From Mollicutes bacterium (lineage in GTDB: Bacteria; Bacillota_I; Bacilli_A; Izemoplasmatales; Izemoplasmataceae): a DNA stretch of 6,308 bases. Made by a program: the position numbers and the translations under genes. Location of the stretch: assembly GCA_003559585.1 (NCBI GenBank), contig PWKX01000026.1, positions 1 through 6,308 of the forward strand, read 5' to 3'. The notes under the pieces were generated by a model, which ran no database searches, was not told the DNA's origin, and worked only from the letters and a program-made list of their open reading frames with translations. This document shows, in pieces, positions 1 to 5,041 of this stretch. Position 1 is the stretch's first letter, and the number at the start of each line of letters is the position of its first letter.

Positions 1-162
1 AATCGGTTCAACTTCGAAAAAGTATACATCACCAGCATTCACTTCAATGGCTTCATCGATTCTGAGTGTTAAACGGGTGTTATCTTTTAACAACACACTT
101 AGGGTGTTGGTATCATAAGTGGTTAAGTTGTATGTGTCGATTTTTGCATAAAATGAGTTCAT
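1..162 (-). CDS. Unrecognised protein, N-terminal 54 residues (cut by window edge)
   Basis: An open frame starts at an ATG (complement of 162-160) and runs off the left edge without a stop, giving 54 residues that begin MNSFYAKIDTYNLTTYD and end DVYFFEVEPI. The start is supported by GGTGAT three bases upstream, the same arrangement as at two other starts in this window. The visible part has alternating hydrophobic residues that suggest beta strands, with no signal peptide, membrane segment or Cys motif. The gene begins four bases after the pulA stop, and its ribosome site lies in the last codons of pulA. It is thus very likely the third gene of the cca-pulA operon and translationally coupled. 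I do not recognise the family and assign no function. Confidence 0.7.
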   Translation of the reverse strand, partial: MNSFYAKIDTYNLTTYDTNTLSVLLKDNTRLTLRIDEAIEVNAGDVYFFEVEPI

Positions 163-165
163 GTT

Positions 166-171
166 ATCACC
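166..171 (-). promoter_or_regulatory. Shine-Dalgarno GGTGAT of the leftmost gene, inside the end of pulA
   Basis: GGTGAT on the minus strand is complementary to the AUCACC part of the 16S rRNA 3' end and lies three bases before the ATG. It overlaps the last Arg codon and the TGA stop of pulA, which is followed at once by an in-frame TAA. Stop, ribosome site and next start fit within about a dozen bases, which suggests reinitiation. Confidence 0.6.
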
Positions 172-2257
172 GCTTTGTTTGTTTTAAGATGGTGGTGCTG
201 ATGGTTGATAAGCTTAAAGGTTTAAGCGTTTTGATTTGATGGGCTTCCGAATGATAAATTATATCAAAAGCGCCATCGAATGTAAAGGTTTCATGTTTTT
301 CGTTGTTTTTAAAGATGATGATGATATGCGACTTCTCATCGTTCAATTCATACACAATCGTTCCGCTTTTACAACTGCGTACGAAAGTCTTATGCTCAAT
401 GTCATAAGGGGTGGTTAATTTTAACAGCGGTTCTGTTTTACGGATTTTAATCAGCTTTTTAAAATCTTCGATATCTTCATGGTGTTTATCTCTTAGTGTC
501 CAATCAATCGCATTGATGTTATCAGGGCTTTTATAGCTATTGCCTTCCCCTTGCTTACTTCTGTAAAACTCTTGCCCAGCATGGATAAAAGGCACCCCTT
601 GCATGAGCACCATCATGCTTGTGGCTAATTTTTGTGCTTGTAAAACGTTTTTTTCTGGTAAAGATTTCATTGCGACGCGGGCTTTATCATAAAAGGTGTG
701 GTTATCATGACATTCAACATAGTTGATCGATTGAGATGGATAAGTGATGGCTTTGGCTGTGTTTTTTGCTTGGATGAGATTCAACGTTTTTTGTGTTGCA
801 GGTTGGCCCGTGGCAAACCCTTTTTGTTTCAATTGAAAGGTTTCACCTTTGATGGTTTCACGCACTTGATCATTGAAAAAACCAATGTTGTATAAAGTTT
901 TTTTGTTATCCATATGACATAAGGTGTTTGAAGGCACAACCGTTGGCATGTTCCAACCCTCACCATATAATAAAATTGACGGGTCGATGAACTCTAACTT
1001 TTGACGGATGATGTGCATCGTATGACAATCAATCAGTCCCATTAAATCAAACCTAAAACCATCGATGTTATACATATTAATCCAGTTAAATACAGAATCA
1101 ACAATGAGTTTTCTAACCATCAAACGTTCGGTGGCTAAATCGGAATCACAGCCAGAAGCGTTGGTTAAAACACCGTTATGATCAACACGGTAAGCGTAAC
1201 CAGGAATCATCATATCAAAGGGGAAGGTTTTGATGTTATAGATATGGTTATACACCACATCCATGATGATGCCGATGCCTTGTTCATGGTAGGCATCAAT
1301 CATATCAATCAGTTGATTAATACGGGCATAAGGATCGTTAGGTTTGGTGGTAAATGACCCTTCTGGTACAAAGTATTGACTAGGGTTATAACCCCAGTTA
1401 TAGTGTTTAAAACGATCGGTTTCATCGACGCCTTCAAAATCATAAATCGGCAAAAGTTGTACGTGTGTCACGCCTAAATCCTTAATGTAATCAAAGCCTG
1501 CACTCAGGCCTTTTAAAGTTTTGAGTCCGGATTGTTTAAAATCATTAAAGGTCGATTTTTCTTCTGCGTTCACGGTATCTGAGGATGTCATATCGCGTAC
1601 TGATGCTTCATAAATAATGGCTTCAGTGGGATGGGTATGTTTGAAGGGACGTTTGTGTTTGGGTTGATGGATTTTTTTGGGATTGATGACAATGTTTCGC
1701 TTGCCGTTAGCCGTTGAAGCCAGTGCGTATAAATCGTTAAACCGTTTGGTTTTACCATTTACATGGGCTTCAAACAGGTAATGAACCCCCTCTAAATCAC
1801 CCTCAACTTCTACAGACCAAACGCCTTGATTGACGTATGATAGGGGGTGTGTGGTTTCTTGATCCGCTTTGAACAAAATCACGTTTACTTCTTTGGCAAC
1901 GGGTGACCACATTTTAAAAGTCGTGGCTGTTGGTGTATAGCTTACACCTAAATCGTCGCCGTCATAATAAAATAAGTTATCAAATAACTCACTGCGGACG
2001 ACTTCACCGCTATAAAGTTCGATTTTTCTATCTAAACTGTCATACACATAATATGTTTTGTTTAAAAAGATGAACCCTTTAAAATCAAAGATGTATTTGA
2101 TGGTGTCGCCTAAGGTTTTTTTAGAGGCTAAGTTTAAGACAATCGTTTCTGATTCACCCGCTAAGTAAAAATCGTCTAAGTGTTGGTTTTCTTCGGTGTT
2201 TGGATAAAGGACACTAATTTCATGGAATCCTTCTAAATATGCTTCTATGGTTTTCAT
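167..2257 (-). CDS. pulA: Type I pullulanase (GH13 glycogen/starch debranching enzyme)
   Basis: Hydrolyses alpha-1,6 branch links in pullulan, limit dextrins or glycogen. There is no signal peptide, so it acts in the cytoplasm. Counting from the ATG (696 aa), a CBM48-type beta domain precedes the barrel (FKMWSPVA near residue 117). The type I pullulanase signature YNWGYNP is at 286-292. GH13 regions follow: DVVYNH (333-338), GFRFDLMG with nucleophile D404, YGEGW with acid/base E433, and VECHDNH with transition-state D518. The segment GVPFIHAGQEF (554-564) is also typical. Length and motif order match Bacillus AmyX/PulA (about 700-720 aa), so the gene looks intact. An in-frame GTG at 2266 would add three residues and overlap the cca stop as GTGA. 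I prefer the ATG at 2257 because GTGA lies five bases before it, in the same register as other ribosome sites here. It is second in a cca-pulA operon. Confidence 0.95.
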   Translation of the reverse strand: MKTIEAYLEGFHEISVLYPNTEENQHLDDFYLAGESETIVLNLASKKTLGDTIKYIFDFKGFIFLNKTYYVYDSLDRKIELYSGEVVRSELFDNLFYYDGDDLGVSYTPTATTFKMWSPVAKEVNVILFKADQETTHPLSYVNQGVWSVEVEGDLEGVHYLFEAHVNGKTKRFNDLYALASTANGKRNIVINPKKIHQPKHKRPFKHTHPTEAIIYEASVRDMTSSDTVNAEEKSTFNDFKQSGLKTLKGLSAGFDYIKDLGVTHVQLLPIYDFEGVDETDRFKHYNWGYNPSQYFVPEGSFTTKPNDPYARINQLIDMIDAYHEQGIGIIMDVVYNHIYNIKTFPFDMMIPGYAYRVDHNGVLTNASGCDSDLATERLMVRKLIVDSVFNWINMYNIDGFRFDLMGLIDCHTMHIIRQKLEFIDPSILLYGEGWNMPTVVPSNTLCHMDNKKTLYNIGFFNDQVRETIKGETFQLKQKGFATGQPATQKTLNLIQAKNTAKAITYPSQSINYVECHDNHTFYDKARVAMKSLPEKNVLQAQKLATSMMVLMQGVPFIHAGQEFYRSKQGEGNSYKSPDNINAIDWTLRDKHHEDIEDFKKLIKIRKTEPLLKLTTPYDIEHKTFVRSCKSGTIVYELNDEKSHIIIIFKNNEKHETFTFDGAFDIIYHSEAHQIKTLKPLSLSTISTTILKQTKR

Positions 2258-2262
2258 CGGTG

Positions 2263-3429
2263 TCACTCGCTTTCTAAGGTGTATAAGTAGTCTTGGGCAG
2301 CTTTTTTCAAGGTTGATGCGTCGTTATCATACTTACCTGTTAACACACCATCAAGTAGGTGTGATTCAATGGTTTTTATATCGGTCTTTTGCTTAGGGTT
2401 AAGGTCTTCTTTGATGTGGCGGCCGCGGTAAGCTAACTCTTTGAGCGTGCGGATAGGTAGTGCGTCAATCATTTTAAGTATCGTTTGCCGTTGGTCATCA
2501 AACCCAAATAACGTCAATAGATGGTTAACCCCCAGTAATGTTTCTTTTGGGGTTTCAAAGCAAGATCTTGGGGTGAAGGGCTGGTTTTGATGATGGTTAA
2601 ACAGTGAAGCCCTTGTCATCACCTCAGCTTTAAACGCTTTTGATAGTTTAAAACCGGCTTGATTTAGTTCGTTTTTAATGGCCATAATGGTAAAGGCATC
2701 GATGTGATCGTATGAATCGTCGATGGTATTTAACGCGATGAATGTCTGTGTTAACTTTAGTATTGCGGGTATGTCGGTGGTATTAATAAAGTCGATGACG
2801 GTCTTTTTAAGCGGCGCATCAAACAGTTTAAAAAGTTCTTCTTGTACCCGTTCGATCGATAAATGACGAATTAAATGGTCATTGGTGAGGATGGCAGTCT
2901 TGGTGCCATGGTGGATCTTAAAATTCAGGGTGGCCGCAAACCTTAGCGCTCTTAAAATTCTCAAAGCGTCTTCTTGGAAACGTTCATTTGGATCCCCAAT
3001 TGTTTTAATCAAACGTAAGTTTAAATCATGTTTGCCATTAAAATGATCGTGAATATCACCGTTTAGATCCATCACCAATTGATTGATGGTGAAATCCCGT
3101 CTAGATAAATCATCAATCAATGTATCTGCAAAGCGGATTTGATCAGGGTGACGGTTGTTGGTATAAGTGGTTTCTTGACGGTAGGTGGTCACTTCATAAG
3201 GCAAGCCTTCTTCGATGATGGTCATCGTGCCAAATGCTTTGCCTGTAGCAATCACTTTATTAAATAAGCGTTGGATGTCATTAGGGGTTGCATTTGTCGT
3301 GATATCAATATCATGCGTTTGGCGCTTAAGCAAGGTATCTCTCACAAACCCACCAACAAAAAACGCTTCATATTGAGCGTCATGGAATGTTTTTAATATA
3401 TCAAAGCCAATTTGAACGTGTTTTTCCAT
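2263..3429 (-). CDS. cca: tRNA CCA-adding enzyme (class II nucleotidyltransferase)
   Basis: Adds or repairs the 3' CCA end of tRNAs from CTP and ATP. From the ATG at 3429 the protein is 388 aa, close to Bacillus CCA (about 400). The N-terminal nucleotidyltransferase head carries FFVGGFVRD (23-31) and the metal-binding carboxylates in HDIDITT (D40, D42). It is followed by LSRRDFTIN (R110, R111, D112, N116), the motif EDALRILRALRF (153-164) and a neck helix with IERVQEELFKL, as in class II CCA and poly(A) polymerases. The C-terminal third is helical and more divergent, as usual. A longer frame opens at 3486, but its extra 19 residues look unlike the family, and GGTGAT sits three bases before the 3429 ATG, which fixes the start. 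The stop overlaps the possible upstream start of pulA, so the two are co-transcribed. Single-enzyme CCA addition rather than separate A- and CC-adding enzymes is assumed, not shown. Confidence 0.95.
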   Translation of the reverse strand: MEKHVQIGFDILKTFHDAQYEAFFVGGFVRDTLLKRQTHDIDITTNATPNDIQRLFNKVIATGKAFGTMTIIEEGLPYEVTTYRQETTYTNNRHPDQIRFADTLIDDLSRRDFTINQLVMDLNGDIHDHFNGKHDLNLRLIKTIGDPNERFQEDALRILRALRFAATLNFKIHHGTKTAILTNDHLIRHLSIERVQEELFKLFDAPLKKTVIDFINTTDIPAILKLTQTFIALNTIDDSYDHIDAFTIMAIKNELNQAGFKLSKAFKAEVMTRASLFNHHQNQPFTPRSCFETPKETLLGVNHLLTLFGFDDQRQTILKMIDALPIRTLKELAYRGRHIKEDLNPKQKTDIKTIESHLLDGVLTGKYDNDASTLKKAAQDYLYTLESE

Positions 3430-3432
3430 GCT

Positions 3433-3450
3433 ATCACCAATTGAATTATA
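3433..3450 (-). promoter_or_regulatory. Compact -10 element and Shine-Dalgarno of the cca-pulA operon
   Basis: On the minus strand a perfect TATAAT (3450-3445) is followed after six bases by GGTGAT (3438-3433), then AGC and the cca ATG. If this -10 is used, transcription would start at about 3438 and the ribosome site would be the very 5' end of the mRNA. No good -35 is seen at 16-18 bases (TAGAAA at 17). A second TATAAT on the same strand at 3492-3487 would give a leader of about 50 bases and is a real alternative. Confidence 0.4.
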
Positions 3451-3519
3451 CAACAAACACAACACTTTTTCTATGTTTGAGTGCATATTATAAGGATTAA
3501 TGATATGATAATGATGTTT

Positions 3520-3524
3520 GGAGG
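3520..3524 (+). promoter_or_regulatory. Shine-Dalgarno GGAGG that fixes the yigZ start
   Basis: GGAGG lies seven bases before the ATG at 3532. The frame stays open upstream to an ATG at 3481, but that start has no ribosome site and would add 17 residues foreign to the family. The 102 bases between cca and yigZ (3430-3531) are AT-rich and must hold divergent promoters. On the plus strand I see only weak candidates (TATTAT at 3486-3491, GATAAT at 3507-3512) without a convincing -35. Confidence 0.7.
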
Positions 3525-3531
3525 CGATTTT

Positions 3532-4140
3532 ATGAAGAGTATTTCAAAGCCTATTAGTGTAAGCTACACGATTAAACACTCAGACTTTATCGCGTTGTTG
3601 TTTCCAGTTTTTGATATGGATGACATCACAAATAGGTTAAGCAAAGTCAAAGAAGACCATCCCAACGCTAATCACCATTGCTATGCTTATTTATTGGGTG
3701 ATGCTCAGGATATTCAAAAAGCAAACGATGATGGAGAGCCCTCACAAACAGCTGGTATGCCTATTTTAGAACGACTTAAAACGCACGACATGACCAATGT
3801 GCTTTGTGTGGTTGTCCGTTATTTTGGCGGGGTAAAACTAGGCGCCGGCGGTTTGATTAGAGCTTATGGCAAAGGTCCTGCTTTATGTCTTGAACAAGCC
3901 ACACTAACAAAAAAAATCATGTTCAGTATTCTAAGCATACAAGCAAATTTTGATTATATTGGCGTGTTAGAACACACTCTTAGCGATGTGCGCTTATTAA
4001 ATCGTCATTATGATGAACAAGTGCAATTTACCGTTGAGATACCATCTAGCGATGTCGCTAAGTTTAAAGCCCTGATTCAGGAAAGAACGCAAGGAAAAAC
4101 CCTAATTGAAGTGGTAAGTGAAGACAAACGATACCTATAA
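3532..4140 (+). CDS. yigZ: YigZ/YvyE family protein (IMPACT, UPF0029)
   Basis: A 202-residue protein of the conserved YigZ/IMPACT family. The N-terminal UPF0029 domain contains DDGEPSQTAG (66-75) and the signature that runs from G75 through VVVRYFGGVKLGAGGL (93-108). After a short linker a DUF1949-type C-terminal domain follows (about 135-202, beginning near FDYIGVLEHTL). Length is typical (about 200-215 aa), so the gene is complete. The eukaryotic homologue IMPACT regulates the kinase GCN2. In bacteria the role is not firmly established; RNA- or ribosome-related functions have been proposed. It is a single plus-strand gene, divergent from cca and convergent with the membrane-protein pair at 4163-4845. 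It ends directly in a terminator whose A-tract includes its stop codon. In Bacillus subtilis the orthologue is called yvyE. Confidence 0.93.
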   Translation: MKSISKPISVSYTIKHSDFIALLFPVFDMDDITNRLSKVKEDHPNANHHCYAYLLGDAQDIQKANDDGEPSQTAGMPILERLKTHDMTNVLCVVVRYFGGVKLGAGGLIRAYGKGPALCLEQATLTKKIMFSILSIQANFDYIGVLEHTLSDVRLLNRHYDEQVQFTVEIPSSDVAKFKALIQERTQGKTLIEVVSEDKRYL

Positions 4141-4164
4141 AAAAAGCGCACATGCGCTTTTTTT
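4139..4164. terminator. Bidirectional intrinsic terminator between yigZ and the DUF1146 gene
   Basis: Seven A (4139-4145), GCGC (4146-4149), loop ACAT, GCGC (4154-4157) and seven T (4158-4164) form a symmetric 11-bp hairpin. Read rightwards it gives a GC stem plus U-tract just after yigZ; read leftwards it does the same for the minus-strand gene that ends at 4163. It overlaps both stop codons, so both convergent units are closed by one element. Confidence 0.85.
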
Positions 4165-4384
4165 ATGAAAAGATACGAAAAGATATATCGATTAAGTTCA
4201 TCAACGCTTTGGTCACTAAGTAAGCAATTGAAATACTTAAAAAAATCACGGTGATTTGCATTTGCCAAATCGCACCTTTTTGAAATAGTTTCGTGATGTC
4301 CATCATCATCAACGCTTTAAATGTGACGCCTAAAATGATGAAAAATAGAAGCGTTTCAAATAATCCAAGTGTGATAGGATCCAT
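4163..4384 (-). CDS. DUF1146 family (YwzB-like) small membrane protein
   Basis: A 73-residue protein with two predicted membrane helices (about residues 6-26 and 42-64) and a short loop between them. The loop and start of helix two, FKALMMMDITKLFQKGAIWQ, match the DUF1146/YwzB pattern (a hydrophobic helix, then -LRIEKLFKK-, then a second helix ending in a short tail), and the length is typical of that family. The function of the family is unknown. The start is well supported: AAGGAGG (4397-4391) lies six bases before the ATG and overlaps the stop codon of the upstream NusG-II gene. The two genes are thus one transcript and probably translationally coupled. The stop lies in the shared terminator. 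The family assignment comes from recalled sequence pattern, not a search. Confidence 0.75.
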   Translation of the reverse strand: MDPITLGLFETLLFFIILGVTFKALMMMDITKLFQKGAIWQMQITVIFLSISIAYLVTKALMNLIDISFRIFS

Positions 4385-4395
4385 GGTGTGCCTCC

Positions 4396-4845
4396 TTATT
4401 CTATGATGATGTCATCATCATCAGGATCAAAAACACCCGTTTCAATGGTGATGACGACATGGTTAGGCAAACAAGTCAGTGGTCTTAGGGGGGAATTGGT
4501 CGCCCCTTGATACTGGCAGATGTTTTGTGGGCTTTTTTCATCAATCACTTGTACTTTATGGTCTTTATATTGTATCGTAACATCATATTCTTCATCAGAG
4601 GTCGTACCCTGTACCACAAAGATGTGATTATCAAAGTCAGAACGGTCTATGTGAACGTAATCTTCATCAATGATTTCATAGCTACCATCTCTTAGTTCTA
4701 TCCTTAAGATTTCAATGCCACGATAATGTACAACCGCAACCCCATCTTCAGCGCTACTAAGGCGTTCAATAAGGGAAATGGCACCAAAAGATATTAAAGC
4801 CACACTGAATATGATGGTTATCAAAATTAGATCTTTTTTCTTCAT
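4396..4845 (-). CDS. NusG-domain-II membrane-anchored protein (EetA-like)
   Basis: A 149-residue protein with a Lys-rich start (MKKKD), one membrane helix or uncleaved signal (about 5-26) and an extracytoplasmic beta domain. The C-terminal part carries the NusG-domain-II (DUF1312) pattern: SPQNICQYQGA (105-115) and LTCLPNHVVITI (from 123), with C110 and C125 as the two remaining cysteines. The first cysteine of the common CPDxxC form is Ser here. It ends in an acidic tail (DPDDDDIIIE). Stand-alone members of this family include the EetA component of flavin-based extracellular electron transfer loci, usually beside EetB. The divergent FMN-type lipoprotein at 5042 supports that reading, but EetB is not in the window. 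An ATG at 4851 lies only two bases after GAGG; the ATG at 4845 has GGCGAT four bases upstream and is preferred. The gene shares a transcript with the DUF1146 gene. Confidence 0.75.
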   Translation of the reverse strand: MKKKDLILITIIFSVALISFGAISLIERLSSAEDGVAVVHYRGIEILRIELRDGSYEIIDEDYVHIDRSDFDNHIFVVQGTTSDEEYDVTIQYKDHKVQVIDEKSPQNICQYQGATNSPLRPLTCLPNHVVITIETGVFDPDDDDIIIE

Positions 4846-4864
4846 ATGCATCGCCTCGTAAAAT

Positions 4865-4873
4865 ATTATAACA
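4865..4873 (-). promoter_or_regulatory. Extended -10 promoter of the NusG-II/DUF1146 operon
   Basis: Minus-strand TGTTATAAT is a perfect -10 with the upstream TG of extended -10 promoters. At 18 bases the -35 is weak (AATACA). The predicted start at about 4858 leaves a leader of only about 13 bases, which contains GAGGCGAT (4857-4850) as ribosome site for the ATG at 4845. Confidence 0.55.
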
Positions 4874-4957
4874 CATCCATAAATAATCTGTATTAAAATC
4901 TACTTTAGAAGCCAAATTAAAAAATAAGTTGTATGACAAAAATGATACAAAATATTA

Positions 4958-4986
4958 TTGACAAATGTTTGTTTTAAACTTATAAT
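4958..4986 (+). promoter_or_regulatory. Consensus sigma-70-type promoter of the FMN lipoprotein
   Basis: TTGACA (4958-4963), a spacer of exactly 17 bases and TATAAT (4981-4986) match the housekeeping consensus at all twelve positions. Start expected near 4993, giving a leader of about 49 bases. This is the strongest promoter visible in the window and predicts high expression unless repressed. Confidence 0.88.
4961..4972. promoter_or_regulatory. Palindrome ACAAA-TG-TTTGT within the lipoprotein promoter
   Basis: A perfect 5-bp inverted repeat with a two-base centre overlaps the end of the -35 and the first half of the spacer; it is followed by GTTT-T-AAAC (4971-4979). The position suits a repressor site, but no regulator is recognised and such AT-rich palindromes arise easily by chance. 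Confidence 0.25.
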
Positions 4987-5026
4987 ACAAATTGTTGAAA
5001 AACACACATTCACATAACAAAAAATT

Positions 5027-5032
5027 AGGAGG
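5027..5032 (+). promoter_or_regulatory. Shine-Dalgarno AGGAGG for a GTG start
   Basis: A full AGGAGG lies nine bases before the GTG at 5042. It supports the non-ATG start, after which the lipoprotein signal peptide begins at once (MKKFLLL). Confidence 0.85.
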
Positions 5033-5041
5033 CGTTTTATT

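Noticed and set aside
236..895. Plus-strand small frames inside pulA
   Set aside because: They run antisense to catalytic-domain codons that are clearly under protein constraint, and show no start signals or domains.
3430..3486. Longer N-terminus of cca from the ATG at 3486
   Set aside because: The extra residues have no family match, the ATG lacks a ribosome site, and GGTGAT lies directly before the internal ATG at 3429.
4507..4695. Plus-strand 62-residue frame opposite the NusG-II gene
   Set aside because: Antisense shadow of a gene with a recognisable domain; no ribosome site.
4992..5020. Rex-like operator (TTGTTGAA and TTCACATAACAA) downstream of the lipoprotein promoter
   Set aside because: The half sites are not true inverted repeats of each other and the spacing differs from known Rex sites; the region is AT-rich enough to explain it.
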